A stretch of DNA of 64,000 bases. Origin: Marinoscillum pacificum. Its GTDB lineage: Bacteria > Bacteroidota > Bacteroidia > Cytophagales > Cyclobacteriaceae. Location: the NCBI RefSeq assembly GCF_024714495.1, contig NZ_JAMZMJ010000013.1:107111-171110 (forward strand), given 5' to 3'. Every line of letters begins with the position of its first letter. The first letter of the stretch is position 1. This document shows positions 56,506 to 63,883 of this stretch, one piece after another. The notes under the pieces were generated by a model. That model did no database searches. It was not told the origin of the DNA and worked only from the letters and a program-made list of their open reading frames with translations. The position numbers and the translations under genes are program-made.

Positions 56506-57708
56506 ATGATTACTCCTAAGATACCAGATAATGAGGAGGCAAGGTTAAAGGCTTTGTATAGTTATTCCATTCTGGATACGATAACGGATCCGGATTTCGA
56601 TAACATTGTCACCATCGCTTCGGAGATATGTGGCACGTCCATTTCATCTATCTCCCTGATAGATAAGGATCGACAGTGGTTTAAGGCGAAGAAAGGGATG
56701 GATAAATCCGAAACTTCTAGAAATAATGCCTTTTGTGCTCATGCCATCAATGATCCAGATCATATATTGGAAGTAGAAAATGCTGCGGAAGACCCAAGGT
56801 TTCATGACAATCCAAATGTGGTGAACGACCCGCACATCGCTTTTTATGCTGGTGTACCTTTAGTGGATCATGATGGATTTGCGTTGGGTACACTGTGTGT
56901 GATTGATCAAAAACCCAAACGACTTACTACTACTCAGAGAGAAACTTTGAAGGCTTTATCCCATCAGGTCATTAACCTGATGGAAATGCGGAGAAAGAGT
57001 GAGCAGATGGAACAATTGACATTTGAATTGCATCGTAAAATTCAGCATTTAGAAAAGTTTGCCTTAATCCTGGCTCATGATATTCGATCGCCATTGACAG
57101 CTATTTCGGGGTTGACCAATCATTTGTCAACAGGGTTTAATTATGAGCTTTCCGCTGAGATGAAAGAGATACTGGGAGTGGTTAGCAAATCTTCCAAAAA
57201 CGTTGTGAACCTGGTGGATGGTATTTTGGAATACAGTAGAAACTCCAATAGACAGCTGGCTGATGAGGAATTCGAAGTGAAGGAATTTTTTGTTGAGTTG
57301 CGATTGTTGTTCCCTTCCCTTGCAAAAGAAAGCTTGAGCATCCAATCTGATCTGGAGAGGATTTGGGCTAATCCAATAGGGCTGAAGCAAATTTTGCTCA
57401 ACCTGATAACCAACGCAATAAAGTACAACGATAAAGAGACCATATCGATTACTGTAAACGCTACCTCGGATGATAAATGCTACCACTTTAGCGTGTCTGA
57501 CAATGGGATGGGAATTCCTGAACAACATCTGACCAAGATCTTTGATATCTTCACGAAGGTTCACAAGGAGGATCGTTTTGGTAATGTGGGCAGTGGAATT
57601 GGTCTTGCTACTGTAAAGAACCTGGTTACCGCGATGAAAGGTGAGATAGGTGTGAAATCAGAAGTAGGGGTAGGAACTACGTTTGAGTTTTCACTTCCGA
57701 AGAAGTAG
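56506..57708 (+). CDS. GAF domain sensor histidine kinase
   Basis: A 400-residue soluble kinase. Residues about 20-165 are a GAF domain (ISSISLIDKDRQWFKAKKGM, FYAGVPLVDHDGFALGTLCV). HisKA follows with His191 in LAHDIRSPLTA, and HATPase_c with N-box NLITNAIKYND and G-boxes DNGMGIPEQH and GSGIGLATVKN. There is no membrane segment and no receiver domain, and no response regulator is adjacent, so the target is unknown. The signal is probably cytosolic. It is followed by a REP-like repeat. Confidence 0.9.
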   Translation: MITPKIPDNEEARLKALYSYSILDTITDPDFDNIVTIASEICGTSISSISLIDKDRQWFKAKKGMDKSETSRNNAFCAHAINDPDHILEVENAAEDPRFHDNPNVVNDPHIAFYAGVPLVDHDGFALGTLCVIDQKPKRLTTTQRETLKALSHQVINLMEMRRKSEQMEQLTFELHRKIQHLEKFALILAHDIRSPLTAISGLTNHLSTGFNYELSAEMKEILGVVSKSSKNVVNLVDGILEYSRNSNRQLADEEFEVKEFFVELRLLFPSLAKESLSIQSDLERIWANPIGLKQILLNLITNAIKYNDKETISITVNATSDDKCYHFSVSDNGMGIPEQHLTKIFDIFTKVHKEDRFGNVGSGIGLATVKNLVTAMKGEIGVKSEVGVGTTFEFSLPKK

Positions 57709-57724
57709 GTGTCTTTAATAATTT

Positions 57725-57772
57725 CAAGTTGCAAACTTGAGACATAGTGAGTCCTTGTTGCAAACGAGGATT
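57725..57772 (+). repeat. REP-like double-hairpin repeat, copy 1
   Basis: CAAGTTGCAAACTTG then a short linker and GTCCTTGTT-GCA-AACGAGGAT. Copy 1 differs from copies 2-4 in the second hairpin, but the changed bases still allow G-U pairs. It lies after the histidine kinase gene. Confidence 0.7.
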
Positions 57773-57920
57773 AGATGAGGTTCAGTTGTTAATTGTTCCT
57801 GAGGGAGGAAGAGTTAATGGATTGATAATTAGTGAACTAATAGTTAATTTAAAGCGTATTTATAATAAAACTATTTGATATTCACTTACTTTGCAGTGAA
57901 GTAACACTAACACACTTATC

Positions 57921-58070
57921 ATGAGCATTTCTAAAGACGATAAGGAGAAAATCATTCAGGCGGCTAAAAAATTAGTTCAGGACAAGAAGGATATCATCAG
58001 ATATTCCAAGGGGGAATTAACTAAGAAGCAATTGAATGATAAAGGAATTAAGCTTACCATGCCACTATAA
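57921..58070 (+). CDS. Small basic protein (49 aa), overlapping partner
   Basis: An ATG at 57921 opens a 49-residue, lysine-rich, mostly helical protein (ISKDDKEKIIQAAKKLVQDK, then YSKGELTKKQLNDKGIKL). It is not recognised. Its last 35 bases overlap, in another frame, the start of a DUF6169-like gene, which indicates translational coupling. Size, order and overlap resemble toxin-antitoxin or other two-gene modules, but no such family is identified. Confidence 0.55.
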   Translation: MSISKDDKEKIIQAAKKLVQDKKDIIRYSKGELTKKQLNDKGIKLTMPL

Positions 58071-58533
58071 GGTAAGGTTAAATACGGAAAATAATTCATA
58101 TGAATTCAATACTGCAGGAGGCGCTATTTATGGCGTCTTTTTTGAATCTGAAAATTCGATATTTTCTGGTACAGTTTTAGAAGGTGCTGATACTTTTCAT
58201 TTAGTTGTAACTAAACTACAGAGCGGAGATGGGGTGAAAGACATCCATGTTTCTAAAACTTTAGATTCAATTGTAGAACATTTCTTTTTAATAAAAAATC
58301 GAATCATATTTTATACTTGTGACGCATCAGATGATAGACATTTGGCTAGAGATAGAATGTTTAAAATTTGGTATTCAAATAGCCCTCACCATCAGAGGTT
58401 AAATAAATATGATTTTGAATTTGCTCATGAAGAAATTAAAGCGAGTGTGATTTTTGATAAAGCAAACGATTTGGGTGAGCAAGAAATATTCAATGCAATT
58501 TATCTGATTAATGATGTCCTAAACGCAAAATGA
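58036..58533 (+). CDS. DUF6169-like protein
   Basis: A 165-residue protein. It has the pattern I associate with DUF6169: YKVRLNTENNSYEFNTAGGA early, then IFYTCDASDDRHLARDRMFK (residues about 95-115) and a C-terminal YDFEFAH. The family is of unknown function. No signal peptide or membrane segment. It overlaps the 49-aa gene by 35 bases. Two copies of the REP-like repeat flank the pair. The family call is from memory of its motif and should be treated as moderate. Confidence 0.6.
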   Translation: MIKELSLPCHYKVRLNTENNSYEFNTAGGAIYGVFFESENSIFSGTVLEGADTFHLVVTKLQSGDGVKDIHVSKTLDSIVEHFFLIKNRIIFYTCDASDDRHLARDRMFKIWYSNSPHHQRLNKYDFEFAHEEIKASVIFDKANDLGEQEIFNAIYLINDVLNAK

Positions 58534-58558
58534 TCAGGAAAATATTGTATTGATAGGT

Positions 58559-58606
58559 CAAGTTGCAAACTTGAGACATAGTGAGTCCTCGTTGCAAACG
58601 AGGACT
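58559..58606 (+). repeat. REP-like double-hairpin repeat, copy 2
   Basis: CAAGTTGCAAACTTG, linker AGACATAGTGA, then GTCCTCGTT-GCA-AACGAGGAC, a perfect 9-bp stem. It lies between the DUF6169-like gene and the cyclase gene. Confidence 0.8.
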
Positions 58607-58637
58607 AGGTGAAGGCGAAATCAGACGATGAAATTCT

Positions 58638-59435
58638 CTAGAACCTTACTTCATAAATCTTTGGCCATAGCTTGCCGGTAATGAAAAAGCTTTTTCGTTC
58701 TGGGTGGTAGGCTATTCCATTCATTTCCATAGAATTCGGAAAAGTACTTTTGGCATCAGTCGCATAGGAGGTCAAATCCATCTTACCTACTACATTTCCA
58801 TCCTTAGCATCGATTTTGACAATCTCGTTGGTCATCCAGATATTGGCATAAATGAAGCCATTTACATACTCCAGCTCATTAAGGTTCTCTTTAGAGAAAT
58901 ATTCCTCTTTCACTATTAGGTTCTTGGTAACAGCTAATGATACAGGGTCTAGATAGGTTAGTTGAGCCGTGCCATCACTCATGATGATGCTCGTGCCATC
59001 AGTAGTCAATCCCCAGCCTTCTTCACTTGGGATGCTGAATTCCTGTATTTGCTCGTAGGTTGAATCATCATAGACAAAGCCTTTCTGAGATTGGTAGGTC
59101 AACTGATATACACGTCCATTGAGAAAGGTAATGCCTTCCCCAAAGTACTGCTCTCTGTCCAGCTCCACTTTTACATCAATTGCCCCAGTATTCAAGTCAA
59201 TAGTGCCAAAAAGTGAGCGCGTTTGTGGTAGATCGGTGGCTCCGGTACTTTCAAAAAGCTCACCCTGATGAAAGAGTAGACCTTCAGTAAAGGCATTGGT
59301 ATCGTGTGGGTATTCACCAGCATAAGACACATGCAATAGAGGAACAGATTCCTCTGTAGTATCTTTTTCAGAGGTGTTTTTGGAGCAACCGAACAATAGA
59401 GTTGCCAAAAACAAGAAATGTATTAGTTTATTCAT
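58638..59435 (-). CDS. Glutaminyl-peptide cyclotransferase, lipoprotein
   Basis: A 265-residue glutaminyl cyclase of the plant/bacterial propeller type. It turns N-terminal Gln of exported proteins into pyroglutamate. The lipoprotein signal ends at Cys17 (TLLFGCSKN). Family motifs include HDTNAFTEGLLFHQGELFES, GWGLTTDGTSIIMSDGT, NELEYVNGFIYANIW and SMEMNGIAYHP. In this window twelve predicted signal-peptidase-I substrates begin with Gln, so their mature ends would be natural substrates. It is a single gene with repeat copies on both sides. Confidence 0.9.
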   Translation of the reverse strand: MNKLIHFLFLATLLFGCSKNTSEKDTTEESVPLLHVSYAGEYPHDTNAFTEGLLFHQGELFESTGATDLPQTRSLFGTIDLNTGAIDVKVELDREQYFGEGITFLNGRVYQLTYQSQKGFVYDDSTYEQIQEFSIPSEEGWGLTTDGTSIIMSDGTAQLTYLDPVSLAVTKNLIVKEEYFSKENLNELEYVNGFIYANIWMTNEIVKIDAKDGNVVGKMDLTSYATDAKSTFPNSMEMNGIAYHPERKSFFITGKLWPKIYEVRF

Positions 59436-59541
59436 CGATGGATAAAACTGAGGAGTTGAAGGTAATGTTTTTTATAAATTCATCTAAAGAAAACAGATGG
59501 AATCTGCTGAAGATTAGGAAGGGATGGGAGATTAAGGAATT

Positions 59542-59588
59542 CAAATTGCAAACTTGAGACATAGTGTGTCCTCGTTACAAACGAGGAC
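59542..59588 (+). repeat. REP-like double-hairpin repeat, copy 3
   Basis: CAAATTGCAAACTTG, linker, then GTCCTCGTT-ACA-AACGAGGAC. The second hairpin is perfect; the first arm has one change. It lies upstream of the cyclase gene and downstream of the barrel gene. Confidence 0.75.
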
Positions 59589-59630
59589 TAGGTGCTGTCT
59601 TGGTCATAAGACAAGAAGGTTCAGTAGCAA

Positions 59631-60254
59631 TCAAAAGGACCAACCCAGGGTAACCTCTGTGGATGTGATCGTCGATATTCGATTAAAAGCTTTTGTTATG
59701 GCAATATCATTTTTCTCAGTTTCAGCACGTGTCGTGCCAGAGCGATGATATTGTGGGTGTGATTCATCTAAAATATATTCATCGTCCAGTTTTAAGGGGA
59801 TTGATACCCCAAAGGATCCCGAAATATTCATTCGTTCACCTAATTTGAACCGATAGCCGATATTGCCACCTGCTAAAAAGCTTTTTATGTAATACACATC
59901 CTTTTCAACATAATCTACACAATCATTACCTGAGCAATAGGTGAAATTTTTATAGCTAGGCATGGTATTGTTAACGTATTTTCCTTGAATGCCATAAAAC
60001 AGTCCTTTGGCATTCGCCTTCTGATATCTTCTGTAGCCAAATTCCAACCAATACCCATTTTTTTCAGATTGGTTTATGTTATAAACAGACATCAGGACCA
60101 ACGCATCTTTTTCTCCGAGGTATTTTTCCAGATAAATATTGGGTTTGACAGTGAGTACGTGTAATGGGTTAAATGCAAGGCTGAAGTTCTGTGCTTTGAG
60201 TACAGGTGAAAATCCAAAGACACACAGTGCTATGGCAAATAGTTTTCTATTCAT
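59631..60254 (-). CDS. Small outer membrane barrel-like protein
   Basis: A 207-residue exported protein. Signal peptide ends LKAQ. The mature part alternates hydrophobic and polar residues with aromatic ends (FSLAFNPLHVL, YWLEFGYRRYQ, LAGGNIGYRFKLGERMNISG) and ends EVTLGWSF, a C-terminal aromatic as in barrel proteins. A pair of Cys is in YCSGNDCVDYV. It resembles DUF3575-like outer membrane proteins but I do not make a firm family call. Confidence 0.65.
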   Translation of the reverse strand: MNRKLFAIALCVFGFSPVLKAQNFSLAFNPLHVLTVKPNIYLEKYLGEKDALVLMSVYNINQSEKNGYWLEFGYRRYQKANAKGLFYGIQGKYVNNTMPSYKNFTYCSGNDCVDYVEKDVYYIKSFLAGGNIGYRFKLGERMNISGSFGVSIPLKLDDEYILDESHPQYHRSGTTRAETEKNDIAITKAFNRISTITSTEVTLGWSF

Positions 60255-60409
60255 TTGGTTATTAGTTAATCAGGTAAACTTCTTAAAGTGTGGTAATTTA
60301 ACCTAAAAGGTATTTCTGAAAGGAATTAATCTGGCTAAATAGCATGTGCCTGACGCTATCATCTTGGAGCCAAGAATTAGAAGCAGGTAGCATACAGAAT
60401 CGGTGATAC

Positions 60410-61048
60410 TCAGGAAGTGATATATGAGCTTAGCAATAGTCGTTTCTTACGAGGTATGGCTTGACTACTAGCGGCAATTTTTAATAGCTCCTGATCTTTC
60501 TCTTTGGCGAATACCAAATGGAACAATTCTGCTACAGTCAAGCTGGTTTCTGGACGTTCTATTAACGTGAATTCATCTTCAGGGCGTACGAACCCCTCCT
60601 TTAAAATACTTAAATATGTGCCTCCAAATCCATGACTAATAAACTGCTTGATCATTTTTGGAGTTCCAAACTTATACCCCAGCTTGTAGCATGGTTCTCT
60701 GTATTGCGACACTTGAACCAGGGCTTCACCTACCTGATAGATATCTCCAATATAAACTTGTCTTTCGTCAAATCCAGATACGGTCAGATTCTCTCCAAAC
60801 ATTCCCCAATTCCAGTCAAGGTCAGGATATAGGTCTTTCCAATAAGGATATTGTTCGGAAGAAAATACATAGCACGCCTTATAGAAACCACCATGATTCA
60901 ACCGGTTGGAGATTTCATCATTTGAAACATCATTTCTTGTCAAATAAATGGGCTCATCCGTTGGCTTTTTATAGATCCCTGTCGTTTCTTCTTTGCCATT
61001 CCAAATGAAGGTGGTAGGGCTTCCAATATTTGTGGAGATTACTTTCAT
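60410..61048 (-). CDS. MOSC domain protein (YiiM-like)
   Basis: A 212-residue MOSC-domain protein, related to YiiM, which binds molybdenum cofactor and reduces N-hydroxylated bases such as 6-N-hydroxylaminopurine. The MOSC core is at residues about 30-165: NRLNHGGFYKACYVFSSEQY, WGMFGENLTVSG, YIGDIYQVGEALVQVSQYRE and the conserved Cys in EPCYKLGYKFG. The TAAAGATAAGGAAGG box lies 13 bases upstream of its start (other strand). Single gene. Confidence 0.88.
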   Translation of the reverse strand: MKVISTNIGSPTTFIWNGKEETTGIYKKPTDEPIYLTRNDVSNDEISNRLNHGGFYKACYVFSSEQYPYWKDLYPDLDWNWGMFGENLTVSGFDERQVYIGDIYQVGEALVQVSQYREPCYKLGYKFGTPKMIKQFISHGFGGTYLSILKEGFVRPEDEFTLIERPETSLTVAELFHLVFAKEKDQELLKIAASSQAIPRKKRLLLSSYITS

Positions 61049-61060
61049 GGTGTGTTAGGT

Positions 61061-61075
61061 TAAAGATAAGGAAGG
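61061..61075 (-). promoter_or_regulatory. Recurring box TAAAGATAAGGAAGG, copy 1
   Basis: On the minus strand this reads CCTTCCTTATCTTTA, whose TATCTTTA is one base from the TAnnTTTG -7 consensus. It lies 13 bases before the MOSC start. Confidence 0.45.
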
Positions 61076-61093
61076 GCGGAGACTTTAGGGTTT

Positions 61094-61140
61094 CAAGTTG
61101 CAAACTTGATAATTAGTGAGTCCTCGTTACAAACGAGGAC
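61094..61140 (+). repeat. REP-like double-hairpin repeat, copy 4
   Basis: CAAGTTGCAAACTTG, changed linker (ATAATTAGTGA), then GTCCTCGTT-ACA-AACGAGGAC. It lies upstream of the MOSC gene. Confidence 0.78.
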
Positions 61141-61195
61141 TAGCTAGAGTTAGTCTGATTGAGCTATTTATATACCAAGACCAGTTTCAATACTC

Positions 61196-61210
61196 TAAAG
61201 ATAAGGAAGG
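61196..61210 (-). repeat. Recurring box TAAAGATAAGGAAGG, copy 2
   Basis: An exact copy of the box, but here it is downstream of the SH3 gene stop and 150 bp from the next minus-strand start. Its place argues that the box is not only a promoter. Confidence 0.4.
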
Positions 61211-61242
61211 AGGTGAATTCAGGGTGATGGAGGTAAGAACCA

Positions 61243-62184
61243 TTAATCGCATCCTCCAGTTCTCCAGGAATACGTTGATACAAGTTCAACAATGTTGCTT
61301 CCCTTAGCTTCCGAACTCAGAAATAAATAATATTTACCACCTTGAGCTCCATCACCAATGTCTTCATAGATATTCAAAATCAGGTCTATATTTTGATCAT
61401 TGTCCAGGTCTTCAGCGAATTCAATCCTTACAAAAGAACTTTTTGATGTTTCGGAAACCAGCGTCTGTTCTACTTGTTTCGAGGATACTTTGATTGATTT
61501 AAGATTTTTTTCGTCATTCGAATCTACAAAGATCAAATAGTAATTATTACCCATGTTAAGCTTGCAACCAGATGTGTCTGTTGTACATTTCATTAGATCA
61601 GTTCTTGTAATTCTCATGATTCCGTGATGAAATTTCTTATCAGATCCAATGAAGAAACCTGGGTTTCCCTTTCTATTGGGATTTTCAATACTCAGATCCG
61701 CACAGAGCCCATTGACGGACGATTTGTAGGATTTTAACACAATTTCAACATTTTCTAAAGTGAACATATCACTCGTCAGGTCATGATAAAGACCATACCA
61801 ATTCAATGCTGGATCATAACTCAGTTCAGTTATGATTAACCCTTCAGGTTGTATTCTATATTGGGAATTCAAGATGCCTGCCTTTACATATTTATAATTT
61901 TCTATAAACCCAGAAAAAACATATCCTGAATGGTTTTTGTATTTTGCTTTAATCCAATGTCCTTTACTGCCATCAATGATTGTGTCGGAACCAACCACTT
62001 CTGTGGTGGAAATCTCCTCTGAAAAAGGCACAGAAACGAGTACTCTTGAATTTAAACTTGGCTGCTCTCTTAGATTTAAGCCATTAACCGGAATTACTCG
62101 GTATAATTTCTCTGGCTTAATAGGTTGTTGAGCAACAGTATCAAGTAGAGAACATAAAAGAATTAGAACTAGGGCTGCTCGCAT
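61243..62184 (-). CDS. Exported SH3-domain protein
   Basis: A 313-residue exported protein. Signal peptide ends TVAQ. Residues about 25-95 form a bacterial SH3 domain (YRVIPVNGLNLREQPSLNSR, GHWIKAKYKNHSGYVFSGFI). The C-terminal 200 residues are beta-rich and unrecognised, with several Cys (NGLCADLS, MKCTTDTSGCKL) that could form disulfides and an Asp-rich DLDNDQNIDLIL. SH3b domains usually bind peptidoglycan peptides. The box at 62206-62220 lies 21 bases before its start. Confidence 0.75.
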   Translation of the reverse strand: MRAALVLILLCSLLDTVAQQPIKPEKLYRVIPVNGLNLREQPSLNSRVLVSVPFSEEISTTEVVGSDTIIDGSKGHWIKAKYKNHSGYVFSGFIENYKYVKAGILNSQYRIQPEGLIITELSYDPALNWYGLYHDLTSDMFTLENVEIVLKSYKSSVNGLCADLSIENPNRKGNPGFFIGSDKKFHHGIMRITRTDLMKCTTDTSGCKLNMGNNYYLIFVDSNDEKNLKSIKVSSKQVEQTLVSETSKSSFVRIEFAEDLDNDQNIDLILNIYEDIGDGAQGGKYYLFLSSEAKGSNIVELVSTYSWRTGGCD

Positions 62185-62205
62185 GGTAATAATCTTCTGG
62201 CTGTC

Positions 62206-62220
62206 TAAAGATAAGGAAGG
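62206..62220 (-). promoter_or_regulatory. Recurring box TAAAGATAAGGAAGG, copy 3
   Basis: An exact copy, 21 bases upstream of the SH3 gene start on the minus strand. No TTG -33 element is found at the expected distance, so promoter function is uncertain. Confidence 0.4.
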
Positions 62221-62241
62221 GAGGAGAATTTAAGTTGAGTT

Positions 62242-62982
62242 CTAATTACTGGTAATCTTGTGTTCATAATGGATACTATCAAGTAGTTCTCGGTGAACTT
62301 TTCCATTGATAATGGAATATGCAACGATCATTGAGTCAGTTGATCTTAGGTAGCTATCTTGTTCTATATCTTGGTCATAGGTTGAAAGTTTCACATATAG
62401 AAGTGTAGAATCAGAAGTCCAGTATTCAGTATCGAATTCACCCCAACCACCATCTCCTCCTTTTAATCCAAGAAATGAAATATTGAAGATTTGTTCATTT
62501 TCTGGCTCCATTGTGATTAAGTAAAGTGATCTACAGCAATTCTCATCATCAATGAGTATCCGGAAGTAGAAATAGCGATTATCTTCAAAATAGTCTATGA
62601 TGTTATATCGATTATATTCATCAATTGAAAGTGTTTGTCTATATGCATTTTGTAATGGGAGTCCATCTAGCTGATCACGAAATTCATTAGGCAGTCTATG
62701 GTAGTTTTTATTAAATGGGAAGGCTTCTCTGAAGTCTAAAGTGTCGGTTCTTATAGAGACATTGCTTTTGACATAGTCGATGATTGATGTATAGTCTTGT
62801 AAAGTGTTATCAATGGAATCTTGATTAACAATGGGGTCAAGGTAAATTACTTCGGTTTGCGTTGCTACAGAATCCTCTGCAGGTTGGATTGTTGAGACTT
62901 CAGCCTCCTTATCCTTTTGTTTGCTTGGTGTACAAGATGTCAAAACTGAAATTAAAATGATGAATGATAAAGTCTTTCTCAT
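62242..62982 (-). CDS. Hypothetical lipoprotein
   Basis: A 246-residue lipoprotein of unknown function. The signal ends at Cys17 (SVLTSCTPSK), followed by a charged linker, then a mostly soluble alpha/beta region with YDQDIEQDSYL and Tyr/Asp-rich strands. I do not recognise a family. It is preceded by another copy of the box and lies in a run of four minus-strand genes without obvious functional link. Confidence 0.6.
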   Translation of the reverse strand: MRKTLSFIILISVLTSCTPSKQKDKEAEVSTIQPAEDSVATQTEVIYLDPIVNQDSIDNTLQDYTSIIDYVKSNVSIRTDTLDFREAFPFNKNYHRLPNEFRDQLDGLPLQNAYRQTLSIDEYNRYNIIDYFEDNRYFYFRILIDDENCCRSLYLITMEPENEQIFNISFLGLKGGDGGWGEFDTEYWTSDSTLLYVKLSTYDQDIEQDSYLRSTDSMIVAYSIINGKVHRELLDSIHYEHKITSN

Positions 62983-63031
62983 ATTCTATTATGGCTAGTC
63001 TTTAGTATTGAAGTTACCTGCTTTAATCACC

Positions 63032-63046
63032 TAAAGATAAGGAAGG
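63032..63046 (-). promoter_or_regulatory. Recurring box TAAAGATAAGGAAGG, copy 4
   Basis: An exact copy, 50 bases upstream of the lipoprotein gene on the minus strand. Confidence 0.4.
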
Positions 63047-63069
63047 ATGCTTAGCTAGAGAATGTTAAA

Positions 63070-63555
63070 TCAGGTAATAGGTTTTGGATGGGTTTTAATC
63101 CATGTTGCAAGAAGGACTTCTAAATCTTCATCGCCTTCCAATTCGTAATATTGATCATCAAGCTCGTCAAGTTTATCTTCCATGTCTTCATCGTCAATTA
63201 CGTTTTCCGCTATAAATCTTGAAAATTCAAGTTCGGAAAGGTTCTGAGGGTTAACAATTTTTAGTGCTTGTTCCAATATTTGAGTAAATTGATTTGCTCC
63301 AACTTCTCGTAGAGATTTTAAGGTTTCATAACCAAATATTCCATAGGAGTTGTCAAAGTATTGACAGAGCCCACCATTCATAACTTGTTGATTGAGTACC
63401 CCGATTAGGTATACTGTTTGCTGAACGTTATTAAGTTCCTTGACTGCACTTCTCCAGAGCATATAATTTGACCAGTCTGTTACCGTGTTTCTTAAATGAT
63501 CACCAGCAGAGTCATAGATTCTATCAATTAGCTCGGAATTAGAAATGTATTCCAA
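63070..63555 (-). CDS. DUF4375 (DMP19-like) protein
   Basis: A 161-residue soluble protein. The middle part (VYLIGVLNQQVMNGGLCQYF, DNSYGIFGYETLKSLREVGA, QFTQILEQAL) is the DUF4375/DMP19 pattern; DMP19 of Neisseria is a DNA-mimic protein that binds a transcription factor. The C-terminal 50 residues are very acidic (DDEDMEDKLDELDDQYYELE), which would fit such mimicry. No partner gene is seen. A partial box lies 58 bases upstream. Confidence 0.7.
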   Translation of the reverse strand: MEYISNSELIDRIYDSAGDHLRNTVTDWSNYMLWRSAVKELNNVQQTVYLIGVLNQQVMNGGLCQYFDNSYGIFGYETLKSLREVGANQFTQILEQALKIVNPQNLSELEFSRFIAENVIDDEDMEDKLDELDDQYYELEGDEDLEVLLATWIKTHPKPIT

Positions 63556-63662
63556 TGACTAAGTTTTTAGGTTTTGTCTTGATCAACGCTCAATAGATTA
63601 ACTATTACCACCTAAAGATAAGCCTTCCACCTCAAACCACTCGTTATCAAAAAAAAATGACA
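63556..63662. other. Spacer with a partial box
   Basis: It contains TAAAGATAAG at 63613-63622, a shortened copy of the box, and no gene. Confidence 0.4.
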
Positions 63663-63883
63663 AATCACCGGTGGTCAGTAATTGCCGGATGGAGGTGAAT
63701 GATTTCCTGATGGTCGTTAATGATTGCCAGGAGAGGATATATGACTGCCGATAGGAGGTAGGTGGTTGCCGAGCGGTGATAGATGATTTTCTTCTGGTCA
63801 CTTGTGATTGCCTAGAGCGTTTTTATGATTGTCGGATGCGGTTTTATCACTGTCGAGAGCGTTTTTGTTGTTGCCGGATACGT
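63663..63883. repeat. Degenerate 21-bp tandem repeat, about 10 units
   Basis: Contiguous 21-bp units begin at 63663, 63684, 63705 and so on to 63873, where the last is cut short. The consensus is roughly GCCGRRNGGNNNTNNATGATT. 21 bases equal seven codons: on the plus strand one frame reads heptads like CRxRFYD with one stop, and on the minus strand another reads like TSIRQxx with stops. No unit is a clean gene now. It may be the eroded end of a coding repeat. Confidence 0.7.

Noticed and set aside
57725..61140. The four hairpin repeats as a CRISPR array
   Set aside because: Copies lie 0.8-1.6 kb apart with genes between them, so spacing excludes an array.
63598..63801. Minus-strand 67-codon ORF
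   Set aside because: It begins at GTG inside the 21-bp repeat, has repeat-derived heptads only, and upstream in-frame stops show no longer gene. It is kept only as part of the repeat.
63663..63883. 21-bp repeats as a CRISPR array for the lone Cas6
   Set aside because: Units are contiguous with no unique spacers, shorter than normal repeats and strongly diverged.
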